NCBI GenBank assembly: GCA_002803225.1
Contig: NXFV01000242.1
Span: 62,001-126,000 of the forward strand
Source of the DNA: Gamarada debralockiae
Taxonomy: Eukaryota; Ascomycota; Leotiomycetes; Helotiales; Hyphodiscaceae
Direction of reading: 5' to 3'
Length of the DNA: 64,000 bases
The notes under the pieces are model-generated. The model was not told the DNA's origin. It did not search any database and was given only the letters and a program-made list of their open reading frames with translations. The translations under genes were made by a program, and so were the position numbers. Positions 1 through 12,678 of the stretch are shown here, one piece after another. Numbering within the stretch: the first letter of the stretch is position 1; the number at the start of each line of letters is the position of its first letter.

Positions 1-1
1 C

Positions 2-574
2 AACACCGTCCTAGCATACCTAAAATACAACAATCCCGACGATAAAGGTCCATTGGGTGTACGTAAAGAGGCACTCGAAACATTCATCAAATCCTGTGCC
101 GGTTACTGTGTCATCACGTATATCTTAGGCGTCGGCGACCGCCACCTCGACAACCTCCTCCTCTCCCCCGACGGGCATTTCTTCCACGCAGATTTCGGAT
201 TCATCCTCGGTCGGGACCCCAAACCCTTTGCTCCGGCTATGAAACTCTGCAAAGAAATGGTCGACGGTATGGGCGGTTCCTCCTCCGAACAATATCGCCA
301 ATTCAAGCAATACTGCTTCACGGCCTACACCACTTTACGAAAATCCTCGAACCTCATTCTCAATTTGTTTAGTTTGATGGTCAATGCCAATATCCCGGAC
401 ATTAAGCTGGAGCCGGATAAAGTGGTGTTGAAGGTCAAGGAGAGATTTCATTTGGAAATGAGTGAAGAGGATGCGATTAGGCATTTTGAGAGGTTGATTG
501 AGGATAGTTCGAATGCGATTTTCCCAGTCGTTATTGATCGTTTGCATGGGTTTGTGCAGCATTTTAGGGCGTGA
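2..574 (+). CDS. vps34: Phosphatidylinositol 3-kinase Vps34, C-terminal part (5' end cut by window)
   Basis: The frame is open from base 2, so the gene enters from the left edge; about 190 C-terminal residues are present and end in TGA. The catalytic loop is visible (GDRHLDNLLL), followed by the activation-loop start HADFGFILG, and then the long amphipathic C-terminal helices ending in a short tail (RLHGFVQHFRA) typical of Vps34. The enzyme phosphorylates phosphatidylinositol at the 3 position on endosomes and autophagosome precursors, in complex with Vps15 and Atg6/Vps30. No intron is seen in the visible part. The match to Vps34 rather than a TOR or PI4K kinase rests on the catalytic-loop sequence and the C-terminal tail. 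Confidence 0.95.
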   Translation, partial: NTVLAYLKYNNPDDKGPLGVRKEALETFIKSCAGYCVITYILGVGDRHLDNLLLSPDGHFFHADFGFILGRDPKPFAPAMKLCKEMVDGMGGSSSEQYRQFKQYCFTAYTTLRKSSNLILNLFSLMVNANIPDIKLEPDKVVLKVKERFHLEMSEEDAIRHFERLIEDSSNAIFPVVIDRLHGFVQHFRA

Positions 575-996
575 GTTGCGCATTGGGTGGAGTTAGGGAA
601 ATGGGGGATATGGATGGGAATGGAATTGGGTAGAGAAGATGTCCTAACATGATGAATATGCCAGCATTGGAGTCTTTATCATTTCCCAAAGATGCTTTCG
701 CTGGTTTGATCTGTGCATCGCTGAAAACGAAACCTCTAAGTGATTTATGAATTACGTTGAAGCGAGTGTGGAGTAAGACAAGCGATAGCCCCTTTTCCCC
801 CGAGTCGGCACGGTAACGAAGGAAGAGTCACTTCGCAAAGGGAGGTGAAGCACAATTGATGAAATATACATTCCAACTATCGGAAACTTCATCATAGTTC
901 ATAAATGCTCTCATGCATAGAAATTGAGAAAGTATGCAAGAAATGCCCATCTCTTTTTCACCATTCCCTTTTAGAACCACTCTAGATGGCTCCCCC
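575..996. other. Intergenic, convergent 3' flanks
   Basis: This is the space between the convergent 3' ends of vps34 and the aspartic protease gene. The short open frames here do not resemble proteins. No RNA gene or repeat was seen. Confidence 0.6.
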
Positions 997-2861
997 TTAT
1001 GCGATAGGAGCAAAACCGAAGCGAGGTCCAGAAGCATCGAAAACGGAGTAGTAAGCGTTGAAGAAGACGTCTCCATAGATGTTTTGGGTACCGCTACCGA
1101 CAGATTGAAGGGCACCGAAGCAGGTGCTTCCTGAGGCGGTACCGAAGTTCATGAGAGAGGCGGGGATGGTAGCTATTTGGGAAAGCGTCAGTATTGCTCC
1201 TTCTAGAAGGTATTGAGAGTGGTTGAACTTCCTCCAACCATTCGAGAACAGTGAGACCAGGCAGGTAGCCTCTGTCAAGCTCTTCAAACGACCTGGAAGG
1301 GGAGAAAGGGGTTTTATGACTACGTACCGTAGTAGGTGGGACCGATCTTGAAGGACAGAGTGGGCAGGGTGGCGCTGCATGGGAAAGTGTAGCCTCCCTG
1401 GGAAGAATCGTAGGATGCGCCAGAGACCTTGGCATACTAGACGGGTGTGTCAGTCATTAACTCGTTCTGAATGATTGAATGTGGAAACTCCTGAGGACCT
1501 AAGGTTTAGGTCGATCAAAGAAATTGGGTAATTAAAGTCTTTAGCCGATCAGGAAGGTCGGAAAGACGAGTTTCAAGAATCACTCAAATGAGTTGGGCAA
1601 ATCAAATTCAATTCTTAAGCCAGGTCAAGTGATGCCGGAGTCATCGCTCAAATGCTTCGGGTAGGTAATTGAAATACGGCAATGACCACAGGGGAGATTA
1701 GTGAAGAAATCGGGAGAGCTCACGTATGCTGAAACAGCAGAGTCACCCATCAAGATCAGGGTGGTTCCGGTGTCGGAGATACCGGTGTAGCCGGATTGGG
1801 AGTGGACAGTTGAGCCAACCTTGTAGGAGGTGGATGGGTATTCCCAGAATCCGTTGGAGCTGTCGACGGATGCGTACTCGATGGTGCCAGTGAACTTGGA
1901 GGAATCGGTGTAACCGAAGTCATAGGCGCCGTCGGCATTTTTTGGGAGGTATGCACAGAAGATGGGGGAGTTGAGAGACGACTGAGCGTTATCGAAAAAG
2001 GTGGATTGTGGCTGTGGGGAAACAGTGTTGATGCTGCTGAAAGAGAGACCGAGAAGTCCATCAGAGGCGTCGCTTACGAAGGTGGATGAGACCTTGTTGG
2101 CGAGTTCAACGCATTGTCCTGTAACAGTAGTTCCTCCAACGGTCACGGTGTCGGTTCCGCAAACACCGCTTGCTCCCGAGCCATCTGCATACGAGATGTC
2201 CCATGTGTATCCGGATAAGGCTGAGTAGGTGCTTGACTTGGAAGAGGTGTAATAAGCGTGGCCAGTGCGATCGCTGGCTGGGAGTAGGGACGAGAAAACC
2301 CAGCTATACGAAGAAGTATCAGACTATGTCCAAAACGGCCCGAGCAGAATATAGAGATATCAATCGATCCACCCGTCTCAGCAACCAAAAATAACAGTTT
2401 AAATAGCTTGATATCCTCATATCCAATTCACTGAATCAGAATGAGTGATCCAGGCTCCTCAGCTGGGCTGGAAGATTGGCATCCCTTATTTACCAGACGG
2501 ATTTCCTCGTAGACTTGGATTCACAGGTAACTTACAGATCCGCACTTCCAGAGTCAAAATCCAAGTTCAGGCTCTCACCGCCAACAGAGACAGGAACCAA
2601 ATACTCAACACCATTGGAAGGCGAGGCTGGCGCAGAGCCGTCTTGGCGTCTTTGGAGCTCATTGAGGAAAGCCGATGGCATCTCCATTGTCGGGATCAAG
2701 TGGTGCTTGGCGTAAGCCTTCAACATAGCAAGAGTTCCATTGCGGTGAAAGTTGGCATTGTGGACCGCGGGGACAGAGAACTGCTTGCTGCCAACGAGGC
2801 TGGTGGAAGGAGCAGCTTGCGCCGCAATAGCGAGAGCAAGGACAGTGATCGTTGAAAGCAT
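997..2861 (-). CDS. Secreted pepsin-type aspartic protease (A1 family)
   Basis: Four exons fit GT-AG splicing and phase: 2861-2536, 2303-1724, 1436-1328 and 1172-997, summing to 396 codons plus stop. The first about 18 residues are a signal peptide ([18 protein letters not shown]), followed by a propeptide rich in basic residues and Gln. The mature enzyme begins near the [10 protein letters not shown] strand. Catalytic aspartates are Asp103 in FDSGSADLW and Asp286 in SDTGTT; the spacing of about 183 residues is normal. The flap tyrosine region follows WDISYADGS, and the protein ends [10 protein letters not shown], the usual C-terminus. The product is probably an acid protease secreted for nutrition or host interaction. 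The first motif is DSGS rather than the commoner DTGS; Ser is tolerated in this family. Confidence 0.93.
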
Positions 2862-5203
2862 TTTGAAGATTGAACCGAGAATAGAGGATTGAAAGACTGG
2901 AAATGGGCTGGAGAATCAAATCGAAGGAGATAAACCTGCCCTTCTTATAATCCCCCTTCCTCGGAGATGAGATCTAAAGGGAAGGACCGCATCGTGAGTA
3001 AAAGCAGTACACCAGCGCGGGGCATTTCTTCCTCGAATGGAATTCATCTCAAGATTGTCGATCACGTCGTCTGACCCAGGGATCGACTCTATCAAATGGA
3101 TCCTGATAGGTATATTCGCTGGTAGTATTGGTAGGCTTGCGGGAGCCCTAGATCTTTCCGAGAAGGAGCTTGCCTCATGGTAATCCGAGCTTCCTTTCCA
3201 GAAAAGGCCAGCAAACAGATAGTGCTCAAGGAAACCAAACACATGTGGGGAACTGCAATCAAGATGGGTTGGAGAAGGCCAGCAGATGATCCGCGACTTG
3301 AAACAGAGGCCTCAACTCTATGGAAATTGAAGATTGAATGCCGGAGTTGCGGCTGCACCTGTGAAGAGTGAGGAAACGATTTCCCCTGTCTGCAAATTAT
3401 AAGCTTGAATTTGGGGATGTCCTGCATGGTGCAGTATCGGGCATGTACCCGGATAAAGAAGGTGAGCAAGTGAAAAGCGAGTAAAGTCCCTGATCAGCGG
3501 ATGATTTTGGTGGGGTTGACCGCCACGAGGATGGTAAATTTCCTTGAGACGTTGACATGACTTCCAGCATGAGCCTGGACTCCCATTAGGAGGCTTAGGG
3601 GCAACAATCTTATCTTAGTTATGAGCTACCAGGATAAAGCGATCCAATATGCATAGATCCGAGGAAGGCTCAAGAGCGATTGTACGAATCATATCGCGCT
3701 AATTGACGGGTGATGGGGCCGCATGAAGGTCCTGCCGAGGTCAACGAGAGGCGCCAGCTCGTTTGAATTCGAGCTTTGCGTTGCATTTAGAGAGTCGCGG
3801 CAAAAGAGGATGTATCTCAAATGTATACCAGCCCTAGATGAGAAGGTGGTGACAATAAAGTTCGAGTGGCTTACGCTGTGGTTCGGCAAAAGTTGGTCTG
3901 TGGGCGGGACTTCACTCGTATCTTGGCTCTAAAGCAATGTGACTGATAACTGGTCGGACGGCCAAATTGGACAATATTGGCGAGACGCGACATTGATGGT
4001 GAGGGGAACTTTGGGTCGAAAAGTAACGAGTAAGAATAATCACATGAGAATGGAGATTAAAGGAGCGGCCATGGCTCGTCGGGGTGAACCTGATCCATCG
4101 TTTCTGAAAGCTGGAGACTGCGAAATGAAGGAGTATGTTCGGTGCCGGCTGTTTGTCATCGAATTGACTGTATCAATCATCATCTTTAGCTTTTCCAACT
4201 GAGCTGCCCAGAGCTTGGCATGCTTCACTCCATGTACCACTGACGGCCCTGATATCAACACGATGTTCTCGCATCATTCTGCACAGCCATCACCCGCATT
4301 TACGACGAAATGCCGGTATGCGGCTCAGTATACCTCATAGGGAAGGAGTTCAAGAGTGTGGTTTAAGCTTGATTTCCTTAAGGATATTGTCTCACTTCGG
4401 CCCCTCCTCCATCTACAGTCTTAATTGCATCCTGTCATATATCATCTGTGAACTAATGCAACCGATGCACAATCCTTAATAATTAATATGCTGGATTCCA
4501 GCTGTTCCGGCCTTCTAGAAGGAAGCTGGAAGGACGCTGGAAGGCTAAGAAAGGTACCGGGCCTGTAAGTGACTTGGGATGTCATATGCAAGAACGGTTA
4601 GTGAAGCACGCAACAGGAACCAGCATCAAAAGGAGAAGTTGATAGACACGGTCTCAAAAGAGAGGCTGTGACGTGATAAGAGAGAACAAGGCTGACTGAG
4701 AACCGGATCAAAGAACTAAAGAGGAAGGAGAACATGGTGAAGGCAAATATCGAAGTGGGGTTTGGTAGATTGAAGGACTGAGTGAGATTATGGGAAAGAT
4801 CCGATGTGAAGAGATGGGAGAACCTAGAAGGTTGGGCTCGAAGTAGAGCAAACGGATCCGGGAAGAGCTTCTGAAGGAGAGAGAAACGACTATCTCGACG
4901 CCTGTGCCCGAAAATAGGTCTGGTCGCTCGACCTCATTTCCCAGAACCAATCCGCACCTCGATGACCACTGGCAGCTTCCAGAACCAAGTCCCCCACTCA
5001 CTATCAAGTATGTCCTTATGTGTCCAATGGTCTGTACAAATATTCGAATTGCAAATCTGCCGTGGATTCTCCTCCCTTTGTACATATCCAAAACTCCAAG
5101 CAATGCAGCAACCTTCCTTCATCTTTAATCGAACAATGCTTCTTCGTGCTAACTTCCAGTGTCGGCGTACATCTCGAGCTGACTTCGCTTCATCGGATAA
5201 TGC
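2862..5203. other. Long intergenic stretch
   Basis: This 2.3 kb lies between the protease start and the end of vma11. It holds only short overlapping open frames on both strands with no recognisable motif, plus AT-rich stretches around 4.4-4.5 kb. The first few hundred bases above 2861 should contain the protease promoter. I see no gene, tRNA or clear repeat. Confidence 0.55.
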
Positions 5204-5960
5204 CTAGCCTCTGCTCTTGGTGTTGAGAATCAAGGCCACAATAAGGCTAGACTGGTCAGTAAGAAGTTCGAGAAAGGGAAAAAGTTGATCTCAATATACT
5301 GACCCGTATAGCCCCAACACTTCTCCGAAAATCAAGATCAAGACCATTCCGACGAAGATTCTCGATTGTTGCATGTAAGACCGCACACCCATATCACCAA
5401 CTATTCCGATCGCATATCCGGCCGCGAGTCCAGTCAGTCCTACTGAAAGTCCACATGCAAGATGCATGAAACCACTGATATCACTGTTAGCCTAAGGCTC
5501 ATCCATCTATATCAAATTCGCGTACTTGAACAAGCTGTAATTTAGATCCGGGGGTGGGCCAATATCTGATGCTATCAAAACCGCGATGACCAGCGAGTAA
5601 ACTGCGATAATACCAGACATTACGACTGGAATAAGTGACTGTTGAGTAGCTTGTTAGCCCAGCCGCCAAATCAGTGTTCGGTGGTCTGAATACCTTCATG
5701 ATCAAATCTGGCCGGAAGGTACCAACACCAGCAATTCCAATACCCGACTTCGCTGTTCCATACGCTGCACCGATACCTAACCATATCTGTCAGTACTCCT
5801 CCACCAATCCGCCAGCTGTGGCTCTTACTTCCGAAGATCATTGCGAAGGCAATGCCAGCCTGCAGAAGCTATCAGTATTGTGTCTTCCAAATCATTGAGC
5901 TTGATTGCTCACCATTCCGAAGAACGGCGCGAACTTCGGTGTGTAATCTACCTCTACCAT
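5204..5960 (-). CDS. vma11: V-type ATPase proteolipid subunit c' (Vma11)
   Basis: Six small exons are supported by splice sites and phase: 5960-5913, 5859-5829, 5776-5694, 5638-5526, 5474-5304 and 5246-5204, summing to 162 codons plus stop, the usual size. The protein starts [16 protein letters not shown]. It carries the proteolipid pattern of four membrane helices, with AYGTAKSG after helix 1 and [13 protein letters not shown] in helix 3. Helix 4 contains FGEVLGLYG with the proton-carrying Glu. The loop IGPPPD and the segment SRIFVGMVL favour the c' subunit (Vma11) over c (Vma3). It acts in the vacuolar/endosomal membrane rotor of the proton pump. The gene is too intron-broken to appear as one open frame. 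Confidence 0.93.
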
Positions 5961-6775
5961 GATGAATGCAGCTCAGTGTCAGCACAACAAAGCTGGTTGA
6001 TGAAATGGCAGATGTTCGATTGACGTTAAGGAGAGATGGGTGATAAGAATGCCTTCAATATCAAAGCTCTCGATACCCAGACGCGCTAAATCACGTGATG
6101 ACCGTCCTAAGCCCCAATTGTGTCTCTGGCTGTGCGCAAGTGAGTGTATATGCATTGATAGGGGCTCTAGAGTTTTTAGTTCGTATTTTCGCAACTTCTA
6201 TTTATCCAGAATATCCAAAGATCACATTATTCCCCCTGATTCACTGGCAAGATTCACAGATTGAAATCTTGAAAGTGTTGAAGCCGGGTCAACATCCCGA
6301 CGACGCTAGAGCCCAAACCAGGCACCCCAACTTGAACCTTTTGGAGATCGCGAAGTATCCAAGATTCTGAACTCCTACTTTCAACAACAGACCATCAACC
6401 ATTCAGTTGTCTTCCTCCTCGACACCTCAATGCCCGTCCTGGCATACGACCTATACATCCGCGACTAGCATTCGAGAGATAACGGGATCGAGAGGTTGAG
6501 AGATTATCCGCTTGAAGCAGTCTCACCCGACGCAAGACCAACAACCCGCGCCGATTGCGACTGCGTCCCTGGCGACGAGTAGGATAGACCGGTCGACATA
6601 CGACGGGAATCCGTCGGTGTCGATAAGGAGATAAAGGGGCTGTTCTGACTTCAGAATTTGAAGCCAGGGTGATTGCCCTCGGCTTCGAGGTGTGCGTGAT
6701 TCCCACCCCAACAACGTTCGTGAGATATGTAGGATATCATGGCAGAGACTGACTTCATTTTAGTTTGCGGACAGC
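5961..6775. other. Divergent promoter region vma11 / RhoGEF
   Basis: This is about 0.8 kb between two divergently transcribed genes, so it should hold both promoters and 5' leaders. Short open frames here have no family resemblance. No further gene is seen. Confidence 0.55.
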
Positions 6776-9700
6776 ATGGCAGACTATCAGCAAGGACGGT
6801 CGAATCCGCCTCGTCCCAATGAGTATGGGGGTTCGTCAAATTACCAGAGAGAGGCTGCCTTCTCCAACATTTTCGGCGCTGCCCCTCCTCCAGGTCGATC
6901 CCAAACGATGAACTCATCCGTTGCTCCTCCTCCGTCGCCTACGAATCAGGTTCGCACACAGACTATGAATTCGCAGGCGCCGGGAATTAACGGTGGGATG
7001 CAGCGAATGCCCCCTGCACGACAACAAGGTGGATATCCTTCACCCATAAACATGACAAATGGTGGAGGTATGGCAAATGGATATCATCAAGGACCAAGGC
7101 AACCGCCGCCTGGTCAAGTTCCGTCACAACCGCAACCAAATTATCTTCCGCAACAAGTGCGTCCCGATCGAAGGCCGTATCCTTCCCCTCAACGTATCGA
7201 CCCACGAGGACCACCACAACCGCAATATGCCCAAAAGCCTCCGACACAGAGATACTACCCTGGTACTAGTCCCGCCCCTGGTCCCTCACTGAATTCGGAT
7301 CCCTATCGCTCACAATCCATGGCAAGCATGCCGAGACCGCAAATGTATCAACCACCACCAAGTACCTACTCGCAATCCCCGGCTAATGCCTTCAGGCAAG
7401 CTCCATACCAGGCACATTCGTCCCGAACCACTGCGCAAGGGCGTATAGTACCTGAGAGGCACGATGAACGAGCTATGTCCATGACTAGCTATCCTCAAGA
7501 TCGAGATCAACATCAAACTATGAGTGGGCGTGTTATCCCAAATAGAAGGACTTCATCGTCCGGACCACAAGAATTGCCCGGCAGTGGATTCCCGATTGCA
7601 GGTCAAAGAAGCCCCCCGGCTACACAAACGCGTACGGTTAGCATGGCGTCAACTACTGTTGGAGATATGAGTCGCTCAATGTCAATGGCTTCCACTATTG
7701 CGCCATCCACCATTGCCCCCTCCGAAAACACCCTCCAACATCGCCCCTCCGTGAGCAGTGCTACGGAGAGGCGGCAGAAGTCGCCATTGGTATATCCTGC
7801 ACTGCTATCACGCGTTGGAGAATGCTTCCGGGACAAGATATCTGTTGGAGACAGGACGAAGAACGGGCTCACATATAAGAATGCATTCAGTGGAGCTGAA
7901 GCTGTTGAACTTATTTCATACATCATCAAGACTACGGATAGGAATCTGGCACTTCTTCTAGGAAGAGCTCTGGATGCCCAGAAGTTTTTCCACGATGTGA
8001 CCTACGACCACCGTCTGCGAGACTCCTCGACGGAAATGTATCAGTTCCGAGAGACAATGATGGACGAGCCACAGCAAGCACCCGAAGTGAATGGCGTTTT
8101 TGTGCTCTTAACTGAGTGCTATTCGCCAACGTGCACAAGAGATCAACTGTGCTACTCAATAGCTTGCCCACGTAGACTTGAGCAACAGTCTAGGCTAAAT
8201 CTCAAGCCCCAGCCTGGTCTCAGACGAGAAAAGTCACAATCAAGTTTGCACGATGCAGAAGAGACAGATGAACAGAAGCTTTGGATCAACACTGTCTCTC
8301 AGGAGATCGCAGACAGCATTAGTGAGCGAGAGAAGAAGAGGCAGGAAGTCATTTCAGAAATCATGTACACCGAGAGAGACTTCGTTAAGGATTTGGAATA
8401 TCTGCGAGATTTCTGGATCCTCCCATTGCGTTCGACGAACCCTGCTGCACCTTCGCCCATTCCGGAATCGAGAAAGGAGCGGATCGTCAGAACGATATTC
8501 TCGAATATCATCGACCCGCCGAGTATCCACAGTGTCAGTTCTAGGTTTGCTGACGCCCTTACAGAACGGCAGAGGAAACATCCGGTGGTCCAATGTGTTG
8601 GCGATATCTTCCTTGAATACGTCCCACTGTTTGAGCCATTCATCATTTATGGTTCGACACAGCTGTCTGGAAAATTCGAATTTGAGAATGAGCGTTCCTT
8701 GAACCCCACCTTCGCCAAGTTCGTAGATGAAACTGAGCGCCGGAAAGAGTCGAGAAAGCTTGAATTGAACGGATACTTGACGAAACCAACGACAAGATTG
8801 GCGCGTTATCCGCTTTTACTGGAAAACGTGCTCAAGTATACCGATCCCTCAAACAACGACAAAGACGACATTCCGAAGGCCATGGAGATGATTCGGGATC
8901 TTTTGCATCGTGTGAATGCGGAGTCTGGGAAAGCAGAAAATCGCTTTAATCTCAAACGTCTGCACGAGCAACTGCGGTTCAGGCCAAACGAACGTGTCGA
9001 TCTCAAGCTCACGGACGATGGCCGCGAGCTGATCTATAAAGGAGCACTAAAAAAGACTCCCACGGATCCATCCGATATCCAAGCTTATCTCTTCGACCAC
9101 GCCATGCTCTTAGTTCGAGTTAAGATGGTTGGGAAGAAGGAAGAAGTGAAGGTTTACCGAAGGCCCATACCTCTCGAACTTCTTTCCATCCGAGAAATGG
9201 AAGAAGTGATACCAAAGCTTGGTGTGGTGAAACGACCTTCATCCAGCTTAATACCAGGGACGAATAAAGCGACAAGTGACGCCTCGAAGAAGGAAGGATT
9301 CCCAATCACTTTCCGACATCTGGGGAAAGGCGGCTACGAATTGACACTGTATGCCAACACCCAGGGGGCGCGGATGAAGTGGATGGAGCACATTGGGGAG
9401 CAACAACACATCCTGCGAAAGCGTGGAGACTTTTACAACAAATCCGTCTTGTCAAGTGCCTTCTTCTCTGCAGCCAACCGGGTCAACTGCGTTGCGCCTT
9501 ACGGTATGTAATCAAATCTCCCTTATATATAACAAATACTGACTTGTACTAGATGGTGGCCGTAAACTGATCTATGGAACTGATTCCGGGATCTATGTTT
9601 CGGATCGCAGGTCTAAAGAAGTCGCAGCGAAGCCAATTCGAGTCTTGGATGCCACGAATGTTACGCAGATCGATGTTTTGGAGGAGTACAACCTGCTGTT

Positions 9701-10600
9701 GGTCCTTTCCCAAAAGTCGCTGCTTTCATATCCTCTGTCCGCGCTCAATCCAAACGAGCCTGCTCTTGCCAAACGACCAAAGAAGATCCAAAGCCACTGC
9801 AATTTCTTCAGGACCGGCATTTGCCTTGGCAGACATCTCGTGTGCTGCGTGAAGTCCTCAGCGCTATCAACCACAATCAAGGTCTTCGAGCCGAACGATG
9901 CTATGTCGAAAGGAAAGAAGCAGAAGGGATTCAAGATGTTCAACAGCGGTCAAGACGAGCTGAAAGCGTTCAAGGAATTCTACATTCCAACGGAATCCTC
10001 GTCGATTCACTTCTTAAAATCCAAACTTTGTGTTGCTTGTGCACGTGGCTTCGAAGTTGTGTCTTTGGAGACTCTCGAAACTCAATCACTCCTCGACCAA
10101 GCAGATACCTCGTTAGATTTCGTTGCACGGAAGGAGAATGTTCGACCGATCCACATTGAGCGTCTCAATGGCGAGTTCCTTCTCAATTACTCAGAATTCT
10201 CTTTCTTCGTCAACCGTAATGGTTGGCGAGCGAGACCAGACTGGAGGATAGACTGGGAAGGACAACCTCAAAGCTTCGCACTTTCGCATCCCTGGATCCT
10301 AGCATTCGAACCGAACTTCATCGAGATCAGGAACATTGATACCAATGCTGTCCATATCGTTCCCCACAAGAACATTCGTATGCTTCACACAAGCACGCGT
10401 GAGGTAAGTCATCAATCCTATCAGCATAGTCGATGACAGATATTAACGAAAAACAGATCATATACGCATACGAGGACGAACGAGGCGACGACGTCGTAGC
10501 AGCTATCGATTTCTGGCCAGCAGCCCGCAAACCTGAAGCGCTACCTGCCCCGCCAGCTGACTACCGCGATCAACATCCTCCCACCTCATCACGGCACTGA
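6776..10600 (+). CDS. rom2: Rho1 guanine nucleotide exchange factor (Rom2/Tus1 type): DEP-DH-PH-CNH
   Basis: Three exons fit: 6776-9503, 9553-10403 and 10457-10600, giving 1240 codons plus stop. Residues 1-330 are low-complexity Pro/Gln/Ser sequence. A DEP domain spans about 337-424, and a DH (RhoGEF) domain about 520-730 with the opening helix RQEVISEIMYTERDFVKDLE. A PH domain covers about 755-890, and a citron-homology (CNH) domain follows to about 1210, opening with KLIYGTDSGIYVSD. This order is that of fungal Rom1/Rom2, which load GTP on Rho1 at the plasma membrane to drive cell-wall integrity signalling and glucan synthesis. The ATG at 6776 opens the uninterrupted frame. The length is normal for the family. 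Confidence 0.94.
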
Positions 10601-11400
10601 GCTGTGCTCGAGTCATTAGGCACGCCGCCGCGGATGGGCAAAAGTCATACTCCTTTCCATATCACCTGTGTAGAATTGCATGGCATGTATTCTCAGATCT
10701 TGGTTGCTGTTTGGTTCGTAATTGGAGGTTAGGTCTCTTTCTCTCTTAATGGTGTGTGTGCTGGACACGCTCTCTTTGTGCCCTGCTCTTTTGTAATGAT
10801 GGCTCTGATTGAGCGCGACACCCGGTCTTTGAGGGATGAATGAGATTGTAATCGAAATGTTGTCTTTCAGGACCGGATCAATATGTGTGATGTGGGAAGT
10901 GCGGCATGGGTGGAACGAATGGACTTCTTTGGACTCGAATCTTATTACAGGCACGTTTTGTCTCAGCGATCGGCGTATTGAGGGTCTTTCTCAAAGTGTT
11001 CGGGTTGATTTGATTAGGGGCATCGATCAATCCATCATATCTGTTTCTATACATTGCCTGTGTAGTCTTACGAATAGAACGTGTATCTTTGGCTTGCATA
11101 TCCCTCCGTCCCTCGTGAAAAAGCAAAGACGAGAGCCTTAGCCAAGTGGTTGAAATTTTGGTCCTAGGGAGAACAGATATGTTGATTGGTCATAGCAGGC
11201 AGCCTGCAAGGCGTTTTTCGACACCCAGCCGTGCACACGTCACGATTTCATCCCAACGCATTTCAAAGTTATTCCCAAAAATCTTGAGACGATGGAAACT
11301 CTAATGTCTGAGACAGAGACTAGAAACCACGGATGGTCAACCTCGTTCTGCGACTTCGTTATGCTAACTTTGGTGGTGGATAAGATCATTGGGGCGGCAT
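10601..11400. other. Intergenic
   Basis: No convincing gene is seen here. A tRNA A-box-like string (TAGCCAAGTGG) occurs near 11140 but no matching B box or acceptor stem follows, so it is not called as a tRNA. Confidence 0.5.
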
Positions 11401-11410
11401 ACTATTTCTA

Positions 11411-11828
11411 CAAGGTAGAATCAAGCACCATGGTTACGAGCCAAGTGAAGAGAACCGAAAGTTTCTGGAGCGTGTCAAGCTGATGGAACGTCACCTTTTT
11501 AAGAAATGTAAGGAGACATTCCACCGTCGCTACGGTACCCGTCAGGCTGGAGACGGAGGCTTCAATCCCATACGGGATGGCCTAGATCCTTGGAAACGAG
11601 AGCTACCGCCCGACTCAAAAACAAAATGTCGACTTGCAAGAGATCACCACAGAATACGGTATGACTTAAATCATCGAAGCTATTCGTTTTGTTTAGCTAA
11701 TGCTTGTAGCCTATGAAATCAAGTGGCCTTCGGTCGATGGTGGCGACGAAGCTCAAGAGGCGTATTTCACCAACGCTGGACGACTAGCAAGTATCTTTCT
11801 GAGAGACCTTTTCACGTTTGCTCGATGA
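11411..11828 (+). pseudogene. Possible decayed gene of unknown family
   Basis: Two protein-like stretches lie in different frames on the same strand. One, from about 11411, reads through HGYEPSEENRKFLERVKLME and continues to about 11620. The other, one base out of phase, reads QNVDLQEITTEY, then has a plausible intron (GT at 11659, AG at 11708-11709) and continues YEIKWPSVDGGDEAQEAYF to TGA at 11826-11828. The intact intron and protein-like composition on both sides suggest a real gene broken by an indel near 11.6 kb. I do not recognise the family. The alternative is chance open frames. Confidence 0.3.
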
Positions 11829-12678
11829 CGCTTGCTCGCGCCCGAATGAGACTTAGGATACGAAATGTGCATTCAAGGATGTGTCAACACACACATCTCT
11901 GGAAGGAAGGTTCGAATATGATTCAGGAACATTGTAAACTCCAGTTGACTTGCCCACCTGCTAGGAATCACAAATTCATGTTCTGCGACTTGGATGATTT
12001 GATTGGCATCTCGGAAACCCTCCGAGATGTTTCGATTCATACACATCAAGCCGAAACATCTGATATTTTTATGCTTTTTTCATCTCTTGGCAGCATCTTC
12101 CCCCATTATTTTCGGAAACAATCTCAACACAAATTTCTCCGCGCAAACGTTTTGCACCCCCACTGAGCATCAGATCTTCAAACTTACTGGATCGATCGGA
12201 TTTATTCTTGGAACACCTGTTCACTGACAGGCGTTCTAGACTCGGGGCCGTGGGTCGGACGGCGACTTTGACACAAATTGCGCTCGGTCCGTCGCGAACA
12301 ACCTTGCCATGCAGCAAACAGCGCCGCCGCTTCACATTCTTCAACTTCCTAAAATTATCGGCCGCTCAGGAAGGACATGCTGATTGAAGGAGAACATTGG
12401 ACGCATTGATGAGTTGGATGTTGATGCACGGCATAGTTTACTGGAGCGGTTTGACGGTCGTGGGCTGCGAGAGATGCATGATTGTCTCGATCAGCCGCAC
12501 GCTCTGACTTGAGCTCATGCCTGCGAAAACCATATGTGGGCAGACAAAGAAGCCACATACTTATTTGAGCTCCCAGCCTCGTGATAGATCTCAATTCATC
12601 AAAGCTTGTTGCTTCTGTTCATCTCGTCATCCAGTCCTGCTCATCGCTCAAATCTGCCAAAAAGTAGTCTAATTCAAA
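11829..12678. other. Intergenic
   Basis: Only short overlapping open frames are present. The end of the stretch should hold the promoter of the small gene at 12679. Nothing else was recognised. Confidence 0.45.

Noticed and set aside
11135..11200. tRNA-like A box (TAGCCAAGTGG) near 11140
   Set aside because: No B box, T-arm or acceptor complement follows within a plausible distance.
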